A DNA stretch of 25,484 nucleotides from Ophiothrix spiculata. Lineage: Eukaryota; Echinodermata; Ophiuroidea; Amphilepidida; Ophiotrichidae. The DNA is taken from assembly GCA_000969725.1 (NCBI GenBank), contig JXSR01S073585.1; one strand, given 5' to 3'. The translations under genes and the position numbers were made by a program. Below, piece after piece: positions 1 to 9,110 of this stretch (its first letter is position 1; each line of letters starts with the position of its first letter). The notes beneath the pieces are model-generated. The model had not been told where the DNA came from and ran no database searches. It was given only the letters and a program-made list of their open reading frames with translations.

Positions 1-2210
1 AAAATCGGGATATCCATAATTGCGTACGTAAACACTGCCGAATTCGGCGGACTAAAACTCCGATAAATTTCTTCATTTTATGGAATAACGTGCAACTTTT
101 TGAGTTGACATACCCTGACATATTGATAAGTATATAATACTCTTTTAAAATATGCAAATCATGCTTGGTTCCGCGAGGTGCGTAAACCATGTCAATTTCT
201 GAGTGTTATTTTGCCGATCGTGCGATGGTCTAATAGCACAGTATTATCAAAGTATTCTAGAGGACATGCCTTGCATGATCCATGAGTGATTAAAGATTGT
301 TACATGCTGTAGACTACCGGTTAAATTTAATCAAGAATTTATCCAAATTGATTCAGTCTCTTTTGAGACTGTTTACGTCATAACTAAAAGCGCAAAATTC
401 AACAAGGATGATTCTGTCAACTAGATAACAAAGTCTAGCAATGATACAAAATGCATAGATCTAATCTTTCAGGAAGGTGTAATATTGCAAAGTGTGGAGT
501 TTAAGTTGCAGAGGATTTCCTTATTAGCCTGTCTTGTAAACAATGCTAGAATGATCACTTGATGACCGAATGTTTCAAGTTAATTTTTCCCCTTGCCGCA
601 GCCTCAGTCAAAGTTAACTGTGGAGCATAAGGTCACATTTGTGCTATGGCCAATAGGTGAGATCAAACTGGCTGAATCAGCTGGCAGATTTGGGGATACC
701 AAAAGTTCTTGCTGAACTACCTTTGTGGGTATCCTTGCCTTTAGATTAATTCAACACCAGTTCATATAATCTACACCATACAAAATGAAAACGTACCTTA
801 GGGAATCTTGAAATAAGTTTCACACTTGATAAAATGAGAGGATAAAATGCACACACTAAACAGTTCATGCTTATGTTAATTTTTAGACAACAGATATTAT
901 ATGTGTAAGGCACTATAACTTGATCACAGTGTTTGAATCTATTTGCAGCTCTGTTGTTTTTTTCCCATGAAGATGCAAAAGTTATGAAGGACAAAACATT
1001 TTGTCATTTAACAATTCTATGTCATTCCCGTTATTGAATGTGAAATCTTTTGGTGTCAAGTAGTCAGTAAAACCTATTTTAACATTTTGGTATTGATGTC
1101 TTTACCACATTAATACTGCAAACAATATAATATTTCTACAAGATGTGATGTTATTGAACATTTTTAATTTGATTATTCTTTATATTACATCATTTATGAA
1201 TTGTTTCAGTCCGTTTGAAATAAAACATGATTGATGATATCCATATGTTTTCTCCTTTAATTTTCTTATTTGTTTTGTTCAGATTGACAATTTTGACATG
1301 TGTAAAAGCTAACAGATAAAATTGAAGTTTATTTGAACATGATTTAAGCACAAATATGTTCATAATTACATTATCTTTTTGATAGTAATGATCATATCAA
1401 TAAATATAGAACTACATTGTCTGATCTTAAATATAAAGTTAAAAATCCTCATCAAATATTCATCACTGGTGATATTCACCTTCTCTGAAAATTAGGCCAA
1501 ATAAACCATTTTCTGGTGAAGAAATATGCAAAATAAGTCTTTAAAAGTGGCTAAACATGAAGGAACTTGGAAGAAGATCATATTTAAAAAGCTATCATTA
1601 TGAATGATAATGAGAAATATATATCCTTGATAGAAAAAATATGCAAACTATTAAGTAAAAAGTGGTCAAATATGAGACGTATTAGCTTCTTGATTTCTAT
1701 TCATAAAAACATTCATCTTTTTTAACTTGTATCACTTACAGTGATAAGCTATGACTATGACTCATTTTGAATTAACACTCTCTAAGTCAACATTTTCATA
1801 TTTCATAGGGATGTTTTTGAAGTGTTTTCAACACCTTAAATTCTTATTTTTCCTTCATGTACGCCCTAGTATGGCTGCTTAATCATGGTGAAAATATCGC
1901 TTTTTACCGATATAGTTTCTGTCATAAAAATGTTATACATGTGTGAAATTCTATGTGCAAAAATGTGGTTAGTGGAGTACACACCTGGGTACATGGTATT
2001 CATTTTGTACTTTCCGCCACTTTTTTTTTAAATCATGAAATCTGGAAGACAAATTTTGAAGTAAAGAACACTCATTCTACATGATTATAAACCCAGGCAT
2101 CGCATCCTGCCTAGAACTCACATAAGAAAATATGAGCAATTTTGAGCAAAATCAACAGAGTGCCATATTGTGATGATGGGTGGTAATTTGTAAACAACTG
2201 TGTTCATCTA
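1..2210. other. Unassigned AT-rich intergenic or intronic DNA
   Basis: I see no gene, RNA gene or clear transposon end in this stretch. The only longer reading frame (746-994, minus, 82 codons) has no recognisable domain and fits chance in AT-rich DNA. A weak diverged direct duplication is visible: the segment around 1519-1561 (ATATGCAAA ... AAAGTGG ... AAACATGA) resembles the segment around 1634-1677 (ATATGCAAAC ... AAAGTGG ... AAATATGA), offset by about 115 bases. The first 70 bases are richer in CpG (for example CCGAATTCGGCGG at 38-50) and may be the edge of a repeat that starts outside the window. Confidence 0.5.
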
Positions 2211-2506
2211 AAGCCGTGTTTTCACGAAGGTTTTTGCTTGGTTTAGAAGACTCGCGTCTAAAGTTAAACCAACCGCTAAGCCAGAGTGTCTGTCCTCACT
2301 GTGAATTTAGACTCTAGTCTAGCGAGAGAGGTCAAAGAACTTTCGCTAACCTAGAGTCTAAATCTTACCGTAAAATGAACCCATATGAAATCAAGAAAAC
2401 GTAAACAAAGATGGCGAGGCTTTGTACAAAAAGACCGATCTGTGCAGAATTCTGTCATTATTATTGCCGTAAAGTTCTTGTTAGACAGTTCAAGTCAGTT
2501 ACTCCA

Positions 2507-2746
2507 CACTCTTCAAAAGAAAGGATCAAATTGATCCGATAAAGTATCAAATATAAACTTACCCTTTTCCGGATCAATTTTGATCCAAATTCTCCTCAAA
2601 TTTGATCCTTTTCGGATCAAACATACTCTTTTTTGATCCGAAAAGGATCAAATTTGAAGAGAATTTGGATCAAAATTGATCCGGAAAAGGGTAAGCTTAT
2701 ATTTGATACTTTATCGGATCAATTTGATCCTTTCTTTTTAAGAGTG
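2507..2746. mobile_element. Near-perfect foldback MITE with GATC-rich arms
   Basis: The 240-bp segment is almost a complete palindrome. The left arm, 2507-2621, pairs with 2632-2746 around a loop of about 10 bases (2622-2631). I count only about three mismatches between arms of about 115 bp. The ends read CACTCTT and AAGAGTG. Each arm contains smaller palindromes such as GGATCAAATTGATCC and GGATCAATTTTGATCC. A CA dinucleotide flanks both sides, but this is too short to prove a target duplication. The reading frame starting at 2633 only reads through the right arm. The high arm identity implies recent origin or maintenance by gene conversion. Confidence 0.75.
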
Positions 2747-2771
2747 CAGCTTTCTAGTATTCCACTAACGG

Positions 2772-2917
2772 GTACAATTCTAGTACAATATTGGAATGTG
2801 CACATTTGGAGCATCATTCAAGTACAATTTCAGTACAATTGTACTAGAATTGAACTAAAGTGTACTTGAATGATGTTCCAATGAAATGTACATTCCAATC
2901 TTGTACTAGAATTGTAC
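2772..2917. mobile_element. Second foldback MITE, GTACAATTCTAG type
   Basis: This 146-bp imperfect palindrome begins GTACAATTCTAGTACAA and ends with its reverse complement. Both arms share the order GTACAATTCTAGTACAA, TTGGAATGT, ATCATTCAAGTACA. The centre is the perfect palindrome AGTACAATTGTACT (2832-2845). Small indels make the arms unequal, so it is more diverged than its neighbour at 2507-2746. It lies only 25 bases from that element, and both sit inside the 2211-3290 repeat. No coding capacity. Superfamily unknown. Confidence 0.65.
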
Positions 2918-3290
2918 TTGATTTCTACCAGGGAGAATTGCTCGTTTCATATCTTGTGCAAAACTGCCATATGGAAGTAAATGCATTATGCGCTGACAGG
3001 GAATCCCAGGAATGGCATGTGCAATCGCCGATTTCGCCGAAGGTCACATCATTGACTCTCGGTTAAGATAAAAGATCGCATCTTCACGGCGTTTTGACTC
3101 TCGGTTAAGACTCTCGGCTAAGCAAGATTAGGTTAGCCGAAAGATAACCGCTAGAAAGTCTTACGGTTAAAATTCACTATTTAGACTAGAGGCTAAAGAA
3201 TTGAGTTGCATTCTGACGGCGCTTAGCCGAGAATTTAGACTAGAGGCTAGCGAATTTGGCGTTCACCGAGAGTCAGTGGGAACGCGCCTT

Positions 3291-4436
3291 AAGCAAAATG
3301 ATTTTTGCACAAACATCATATTCATTATTAAATTTCAGCCAAGATGGTCAATTAAATTAATGTCTTTACAGTACCAACTTGAAGGCCAACCAACACACAG
3401 CTGTATTGCCATTACTAAATTTGACTAAACTTTCCAATTATTTGGTAAGATACCACAAATTTGCTTCGCTACTTAGCCTTTTTAATTCCTTCGCTACATG
3501 TATGTCTCGAATATTGGGCATACTGCTTTCTGTTAACTTATACTGCTAGAGAAAGATTTTGGTTTTGAATTTGATATTGATCCTATAATTGACCACAGAT
3601 TAGTAGCTCAAATCACAGTCTGATTTTATCGCAATTTATTTATGTGAGCAAAAAAAGGACTGCTCTCTCTCTCTCTTGTTGGTTTATAATCTCACTGTCT
3701 AAACAATTAATATTCCTCTTCATATAATACAATATAGAGTAACCAACTTGAAAGCAGATAAATGCATTTTAAGCAAGTGGACAGTAAGCAATATGGCTTA
3801 CATTACCATAGAGGTAAATTGTCTTGCGAACATTATACCATTATACCAATTAAGTCGTATTACACAGCTTCGTTAGTCAGCGAGCGGAAGATTCACCAAT
3901 ATGCTTTGATAATAGTAGAATCAAGGCTCATCTTTGCTCATTATATCTACTTGAATTAATTTCTATTGTTCCAATCATATAACCAAAAGGTCAAGTTGGA
4001 TGTTAATTAAATGGAAGTTTGTAAGATTTTCTTGCTGGAATATTATCTATTATTATATGGAAGTAAGTGGCTAATCAAGCAGAAGTATTGCAGTGTTTGA
4101 ATAATTGACAACTACCTGATGGACAGAATGAGAAACATAGCTATTCAAATTCTAATCTTGTAGTGGTTTATTTTCTGACTCATCATAAGAGTAAGTTTGA
4201 CTGAAAAAATAATGAATTAATTACAATTAGTCAAATTCAATGACACAAATTATAATACACTAATATTATTTACTAAATATACAACTAGGGGTCTGTTTAA
4301 TTCTGAGTACCCTCTATACAGATTTGAATGCACTCTGTAGTTCATGTGTAGATACAGCTGACCTGTATCTGCCCAAAAATATTCTAGTGGTAGTTTAGTT
4401 GACTAATATGCTTATATGTACACAGATGCAGATCTG
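3291..4436. other. Unassigned AT-rich DNA with a short CT repeat
   Basis: No gene or clear mobile element is visible. A (CT)7 microsatellite lies at 3663-3676. The 65-codon frame at 3762-3959 has no domain and no splice or promoter context that would make it credible. Confidence 0.5.
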
Positions 4437-4598
4437 TTTTTAAATGTAAACTACTCAGGCCATTAAGAATTAGCTCAGTAATTCAATGAAGATTAATTAA
4501 AAATCAAAAATCAGTAAAATTTTGATTTTTGATTTTTAATGAATCTTCATTGAATTATTGAGTTAATTCTTAATGGCCTGAGTAGTTTACATTTAAAA
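4437..4598. repeat. 162-bp near-perfect hairpin (foldback element or long dsRNA stem)
   Basis: The left arm, 4437-4513, pairs with 4523-4598 around a nine-base loop (4514-4522). The outer ends read TTTTAAATGTAAAC and GTTTACATTTAAAA. Two of the few arm differences (GCTCAGTA against ACTCAATA after reversal) would be G-U pairs in a plus-strand transcript. I see one further true mismatch plus possible small shifts near the loop. No protein is encoded. It is most simply a MITE. A transcript through it would form a long double-stranded stem that Dicer or ADAR could act on, but that is inference. Confidence 0.75.
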
Positions 4599-4896
4599 CC
4601 ATGGTTTGATCTTTTAAAAGCAATCGGACCATGCTCCAAAAGTTGTAAAGCATAGAATACACAAAGGTTTTTTCCTCAATTTTACTTACCTGTATATTCC
4701 AAATGTTGCAAGGCACCGATATAGTTCATGGACATCAACATGAAAAGAGATAAGAGAGAAAATAAAACAGTGAATTTGTTGTACAAGTTTTTAAAATTCT
4801 TATTAATTCCTATGTGAAAGAACACAACAGAAAATGTAATCAACAATTGGAATTATTTGATGAAGTTGTTAAAAAATACACCATGTTCCTCTAGAG

Positions 4897-5109
4897 CAGG
4901 AGTTCTCAACTAGTTCTTACAATGCGCCAAATAAATGAGAAAATTGTCAGCTTAAGCGCCACATGCATCTGTTTTTCAGTGTATTTCTAATGTGTGTTTT
5001 TTTTGTTTTTGTTTTTAAGAGAGCAAAAGCGCCAATCTGTAATAATCAAAGTGCCACATTTGGCATGTGCTCCACATTTGGCATGTGCTCCGCTATTTGA
5101 GAATCCGTG
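4897..5109. mobile_element. hAT-type MITE with 8-bp target duplication
   Basis: The element starts CAGGAGTTCTCAA. The reverse complement of its right end starts CACGGATTCTCAA, which resembles the CAGNGGTTCTCAA ends of many hAT elements. It is bracketed by a perfect 8-bp duplication, CTCTAGAG, at 4889-4896 and 5110-5117, the length expected of hAT transposition. It is 213 bp long with no coding capacity, so it is non-autonomous. Inside, an 18-bp unit starting CCACATTTGGC is perfectly duplicated in tandem (5054-5071 and 5072-5089). One caution is that the TSD is itself palindromic and could be read as part of a longer inverted repeat. Confidence 0.85.
5054..5089. repeat. 18-bp perfect tandem duplication inside the hAT MITE
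   Basis: Two identical adjacent 18-base copies (CCACATTTGGCATGTGCT) lie near the right end of the hAT-type element. A recent slippage or repair event is the simplest explanation. Confidence 0.9.
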
Positions 5110-5117
5110 CTCTAGAG

Positions 5118-5568
5118 GCTATTTCAACTTTCAAAATTACAGTTGATAATTCTACCACCTTTGCAGACTTGTCCAAATAGAGGTAACAAGTTTCAAGTTC
5201 ACAGGTTTGTTTAAATTAACCTTGTGTAATCCCATATCCAAAAAAAACCATGCACCTGCTAATATTACACTATTCAGGAACTGATTCTTTCCCCATTTTT
5301 TTTGCACAGGGAGATGTTTCATTAACAGAATTTTTACCACAGATTCGATGAAGTTAAGATCTCATCAACACAATGTCAATGAACTCAAAAGACCCTGTAA
5401 ACACAAAATGATTTAGGCTTGAGTAAAAAAAGGGAAAATATTTCAATTGGCTGAAGTAAAAGGAAACATCTATCATATTCATGGTCTCAGAATCTTCACT
5501 AAATAACTAAACAGGTTCCAGAAAATTGAAAACTTCCAATTGTTTTTAAATATGTGGCAATTGAGATG
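5118..5568. other. Unassigned spacer between hAT MITE and SINE
   Basis: A minus-strand frame of 62 codons (5152-5340) contains a short hydrophobic stretch (FLNSVILAGAWFFLDMGL) that could form a membrane segment. There is no homology I recognise and no start or splice context, so I do not call it a gene. On the plus strand a pyrimidine tract followed by CACAG (about 5282-5310) resembles a splice acceptor, but the following frame closes quickly. Confidence 0.4.
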
Positions 5569-5573
5569 CAAAT

Positions 5574-5838
5574 GGGGAAGCGGGTTGGCGCAGCGGTAGT
5601 TTCCTCGCCTTGCACCAATGAGGTCCCGGGTTCGAGCCCCGCGCCTGGTGCTCTATGTGCATTTGGTTTTCAGTCCATGCTCGCTTCCGCAGGTTTTTCT
5701 CCGGGTCCTCCGGTTTTCCTCCTGCACTAAAACTGTATATTAGAGAATGATCTAGGACCCCAATGGAAATAAGCTTCATTAGAGGCTTTCTTGGGTTATC
5801 CTTGGCTATCAGCCTAAAGAACTCTTTCTTTCTTTAAT
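5574..5838 (+). mobile_element. tRNA-derived SINE
   Basis: The first about 75 bases resemble a tRNA gene, with a box A-like TTGGCGCAGCGG (5585-5596) and a good box B, GGTTCGAGCCC (5629-5639). They are followed by a non-tRNA body with CTCCGGGTCCTCCGG and a pyrimidine-rich CTTTCTTT tail (5823-5835). SINEs are transcribed by RNA polymerase III and mobilised by a LINE partner, which is not in this window. A short CAAATGG flanks both sides (5569-5575 and 5841-5847) and may be the target duplication. The minus-strand frame 5546-5779 is a shadow. The family is not named because I cannot compare it with a library. Confidence 0.8.
5585..5639 (+). promoter_or_regulatory. Internal RNA polymerase III promoter (boxes A and B) of the SINE
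   Basis: Box A-like TTGGCGCAGCGG lies at 5585-5596 and box B GGTTCGAGCCC at 5629-5639, a normal spacing for a type 2 pol III promoter. Box B matches the GGTTCGANNCC consensus. Confidence 0.7.
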
Positions 5839-5847
5839 ACCAAATGG

Positions 5848-7783
5848 CAAAAAAGAACTAACTTTCTCCAACCCAATCAAACCCTCTGTGTGTGAGTATC
5901 ATATTGAAAATATGACACTCTTTCAAGTAAAATATGTTATTTTTAACTTGGCCTAAGAGGTCCCATGTACAGACCATGCAATGATCCTGCTTGTTATAAC
6001 GGATAACAAAATCCTAATTTGTTATAGAGAGTCTTCTATCAATAATACAGAATCAGTAAATACCTGAACTTATGACAGTGATGAAGCAAAATAAAATCCA
6101 GCATATCTCGGTATACATTATTCCTCTATAGATATATCCTGTATTGTATCTCCAGTTTCCTGGTTATGATCAGCTGAGGTAATATATCATGAACAAGTTA
6201 CAATCCAAGTGAGTACATGAATTAGCAATAACCACAGAACTTTCAGCATACACAATCCTTGATCAAGAAACCCAGCCTGCCAATCTCAGTACACATTATT
6301 CCTGCAGCATATATCCTGACGTGCTGCTCCTGGCTATGCTTATGCTTGAATGAGTGACTTCTAACCAAACACAGTGCAGTGTGCATTCACCAAGCAACCA
6401 ACAGTGCAGTGTAGTGTACCTTTAAAGTAATACTATCAATATACATTTTTGATCAAAAAAGGTTTATATAGAAAAACAGCCTAAAATGCAGGAATGTGCT
6501 ACATCTGAAAGCGTTTTCAAGTGTATTTTGTTAAAAAATTATTTTGCAACTGAAACATGGATAAAAGCACATGGATGCTTTCCTATAAATTTGGGATCCT
6601 GATTCAACAAATGACCATAACCGAAGAAGTTACAAGCATTTATAAGCTAAATCATTTGGAGCGTATTAATATCTACCAAAAAACAACAAACCTGATAAGC
6701 TAAAAAAAAATCATTTTTAACAATCTTTATGTTATTGCTTGAATATTTCTTATTTGCGTGTTGATTTGTGTAAAACATTAGGTCATTCTTAAATATTATA
6801 CTTCAAAACTTTGCACAAAAGAATTGAGCTTAAAATGTAGAATGATGAAAGAGAGTGTGGATCAAGGGATAGTCCATATACCCTTTTAAATTGGTAGATT
6901 TATAATAGGGAAAACATTGGAAAAATTGATTTAATATTTGTTAACATCAAAATAAAATAAATGCGCTTTGACAAGTAAATTAGGTCTATTTCAATTCATA
7001 TTCACCGAGTATTCTCACAAATACAACATATCACGTAGTTATGAAATTTAATTAGGACTTGGAATACTGTTGTGTTACATAACTAGGGCATTGTACATGT
7101 TCAACCAAAGATATATTTTATTTACGTAATTTGTGTGCAAATGATTAAGAAATATGAAGTGCATGTCAAGAATAAACAGGATTTACTTTGTTGTCCCCTT
7201 ATTCTGTTTAAGATACATCTACATAATTTATGAAGAAAAAACAAGTTTCACTTCCTTCGTATCTTGGATGCAATACTGAAACTGACAGAGATTTTATTCA
7301 ACCAGTATAATGAAAATAAAAAATGCTGATTTTTTACCAGCAAATAAAAAGTACCAACATGGAATATGTTAATGATTACAAATCTTAATCTCAAGATACA
7401 ATCCCTTCCTACATTTCTCCTTACAGATGAGCAAACAGTGGTACATCATTCTGCACGTCCTCACTACAATTTCACTATGGCGACCTACCCCTGTTGACTT
7501 AAACACAACTGACCAAACACAAATTGCATCAAATTCTACCTTTTATACCATTAAACTGAAATAAAAAGACACACATCTACAGGCCTACATATAAGCAAAA
7601 CAAAAACCAAAAAAAGGCAAGGAAAATTGTCACGTTTCATCGAAAATGAGGAATGTCTGACCTGTATTTCGGATATTGCTTGAAGGAATGCTTTAGCAAT
7701 GACAACAAGGAAATGTAAAAAATACTGGTTCTCGGAACCACACGATCCCCCTGGCCGACGCGATCAGAAAAATGGAAAGTTTA
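5848..7783. other. Unassigned AT-rich DNA with a diverged duplication
   Basis: No gene is visible. A degraded direct duplication is present: 6099-6172 and 6272-6340 share CCAGC, GTAYACATTATTCCT, ATATATCCTG and CTGGYTATG in the same order, offset by about 178 bases. The motif CAGTGCAGTGT also occurs twice, near 6373 and 6403. The 7640-7783 stretch leads into the TGACCT-rich repeat and may belong to it. Confidence 0.5.
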
Positions 7784-7801
7784 GGGAAATTTGACATCAT
7801 A

Positions 7802-7834
7802 TGACCTTTGACCTTCAGATGTGACCTTTGACCT
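7802..7834 (-). promoter_or_regulatory. Pair of DR1-like nuclear receptor motifs (unit 1)
   Basis: TGACCTTTGACCT occurs at 7802-7814 and 7822-7834, starts 20 bases apart. Read on the minus strand it is AGGTCAAAGGTCA, the consensus DR1 site for HNF4/RXR/COUP-TF-type receptors. Function is not shown. The motif is carried by a repeat. Confidence 0.45.
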
Positions 7835-7858
7835 CATCAACATATGAGGGTTCTTATA

Positions 7859-8208
7859 CCAGGTGAGTCAAAAAAAGTGCAATGATTAGATGGAAGCCAT
7901 ATTGTAAGAACAAAAGCAATTTCGAATAAATAATTATTATTTCTAAATAGAACATGCATTTACCTTTCAAATGGTGAAAGAATGGTGAGGATTGATAAAG
8001 GCATTGCAAAGATATGCTTACTTCAATATTATGGTATGAAAACAGTTCTGTCCAAATGCGGCATTCCTCGTCAAACATGTAAGTACCAATATCTGAAGAC
8101 TATCTCAGCCAGGTTTACTTACGTATCATCAACAACCACATTGTTCCAGGTCTCCGCAGGTCATTACAACAACAACAGAATGGACCATTTCGCAGAGTGT
8201 GGTTTATG
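7859..8208. repeat. Left long inverted arm of the mariner element
   Basis: This arm pairs with 8533-8877. It contains a roughly 40-bp segment (GTATCATCAACAACCACATT region, about 8123-8160) that is absent from the other arm, which instead has extra bases near 8620-8645. The minus-strand frame 7854-8078 and the plus frame 8658-8918 encode nearly the same peptide, starting MFDEECRIWTELFSYHN, only because they are mirror copies of the arm. Those frames do not represent a gene. Confidence 0.85.
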
Positions 8209-8530
8209 CAAAGTGGTATTCCTGCTCACTGTGCCTTATCCGTACCCAACTGCCTACAAGAGTTGTTTAGCAATCATGTGTTTGGAACAGGACATCAAGT
8301 TGAATGGTCAGCCAGAAGCCCCAATCTCTCTCCACTGGACGTTTATCAATGGGGTACAATTAATCAAAGAATTTACAGAAAGAGCCCTCCTGTCAATCTT
8401 CTACAGCTGCGCATCACTGAAGCCTTTATTTAACGAGATCAGGCGCACCAGAAAAGCAAGACGTGCTTAAACATGGAAACAAAAGCTCAAAGATGTGTGA
8501 AGCTTCAAGGATGCCTTGTCGACGCACCAC
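8170..8530 (+). pseudogene. Decayed C-terminal fragment of a Tc1/mariner-type DDE transposase
   Basis: The frame read from about 8197 gives VWFMQSGIPAHCALSV, then NHVFGTGHQVEW and SARSPNLSPLD, then YQWGTINQRIY. This matches the VWFMQDGAPAH ... WPARSPDLSPLDFFLWG block of IS630/Tc1/mariner transposases. The aspartate of QDG, the second catalytic acid in the family, is Ser here, while the Asp of SPLD is kept. The frame closes at 8431. The C-terminal similarity continues in other frames (NEIRRT near 8433, then QRCVKLQGC near 8490-8516), which shows frameshifts. The N-terminal DNA-binding part and the first catalytic Asp are missing. It is not functional. Confidence 0.85.
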
Positions 8531-8532
8531 CT

Positions 8533-8877
8533 CGCATAAACCACACTCTGTGAAATGGTCCATTCTGTTGTTGTTGAAATAACCTGCTTAAGGAAACCTG
8601 GCTGAGATAATCTTCAGATAACTGAAGCAATAATTTCAATACGATATTGGTACTTACATGTTTGACGAGGAATGCCGCATTTGGACAGAACTGTTTTCAT
8701 ACCATAATATTGAAATAAGCATATCTATGCAATGTCTTTATCAATCCTCACCATTCTTTTACCGTTTGAAAGGTAAATTCATGATCTATTTAGAAATAAA
8801 CATTATTTACTTGAACTCGCTTCTGTTCTTACAATATGGCTTCCATCTAATTATTGCACTTTTATTGACTCACCCGG
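8533..8877. repeat. Right long inverted arm of the mariner element
   Basis: This is the reverse complement of the 7859-8208 arm, reaching from GCATAAACCACACTC, the mirror of transposase codons VWFM, out to the terminal TTGACTCACCCGG. The arm therefore includes an inverted copy of the edge of the coding region as well as the normal short terminal repeat. Confidence 0.85.
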
Positions 8878-8965
8878 TATTATATCCACAAACCAAGTTT
8901 GGTTCTAATCAGACTTAAACTTTTCAAATTAGGCCAAATTGACATTTTCAGCCTATTTTACAACT

Positions 8966-9008
8966 TGACCTCAAATGACCTTTGACCCTAGTATGTGACC
9001 TTTGACCT
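8966..9008 (-). promoter_or_regulatory. Half-site array (DR4 plus two DR1-like motifs), unit 2
   Basis: TGACCT-like hexamers start at 8966, 8976, 8983 (TGACCC), 8996 and 9003, giving steps of 10, 7, 13 and 7 bases. In nuclear receptor terms this is a DR4 followed by DR1, then another DR1. The same steps occur in unit 3. Regulatory activity is inference only. Confidence 0.45.
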
Positions 9009-9110
9009 CATCAACATATTAGGATTCTTATATTATATCCATAAACCCAAGTTTGGTTCCAATCAGACTTCAACTTTTCAAATTAGGTCAAATTGACATT
9101 TTCAACAACT

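Larger units (their letters stand above)
2211..3290. mobile_element. Composite non-autonomous DNA element with imperfect inverted ends
   Basis: The left end (AAGCCGTGTTTTCAC at 2211) and the reverse complement of the right end (AAGGCGCGTTCCCAC, ending at 3290) are similar, as expected of diverged terminal inverted repeats. Just inside both ends lie repeated motifs: ATTTAGACTCTAGTCTAGCG near 2305 and CTAGAGTCTAAAT near 2351 on the left; TTTAGACTAGAGGCTA near 3180 and 3234 on the right; and several GACTCTCGGTTAAG / CTAAGCCGAG copies in 3054-3235. The short reading frames inside show no domain and look spurious. Two foldback elements are nested in its middle, so this is the oldest layer. The target duplication is unclear: the flanks read TAAA on the left and TTAA on the right. 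Superfamily not assigned. Confidence 0.55.
7859..8877 (+). mobile_element. Tc1/mariner-superfamily foldback element with TA target duplication
   Basis: The element starts CCAGGTGAGTCAA and ends TTGACTCACCCGG. TA lies on both sides (7857-7858 and 8878-8879), the hallmark of Tc1/mariner insertion. Removing the 1019 bp plus one TA restores TTCTTATATTATATCC, exactly the sequence in the neighbouring repeat unit at 9025-9040, so the boundaries are well supported. The inverted arms are unusually long, about 350 bp each (7859-8208 and 8533-8877). Between them lies only the C-terminal third of a decayed transposase. It is non-autonomous and probably arose by internal deletion and inverted duplication of a larger element. 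Confidence 0.88.

Noticed and set aside
2633..3066. Two adjacent small proteins (2633-2869 and 2860-3066)
   Set aside because: Both frames lie in palindromic transposon DNA and translate inverted repeat arms.
5152..5340. Small membrane protein or exon on the minus strand
   Set aside because: A hydrophobic stretch in 62 codons of AT-rich DNA is expected by chance, with no homology, promoter or splice support.
5574..5650. Functional tRNA gene
   Set aside because: Boxes A and B are present but the sequence continues into a SINE body with a CT-rich tail, and I cannot form a convincing full cloverleaf with an acceptor stem.
7982..8470. 162-codon plus frame as a host gene
   Set aside because: It runs through the left arm and then reads the transposase fragment mostly in the wrong frame. 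Only the overlapping frame from about 8197 shows the conserved transposase blocks.
7854..8918. Two frames (7854-8078 minus, 8658-8918 plus) encoding nearly the same MFDEECRIWTEL peptide, as if duplicated genes
   Set aside because: They are mirror readings of the inverted arms of the mariner element. No domain, and the shared peptide follows from DNA identity.
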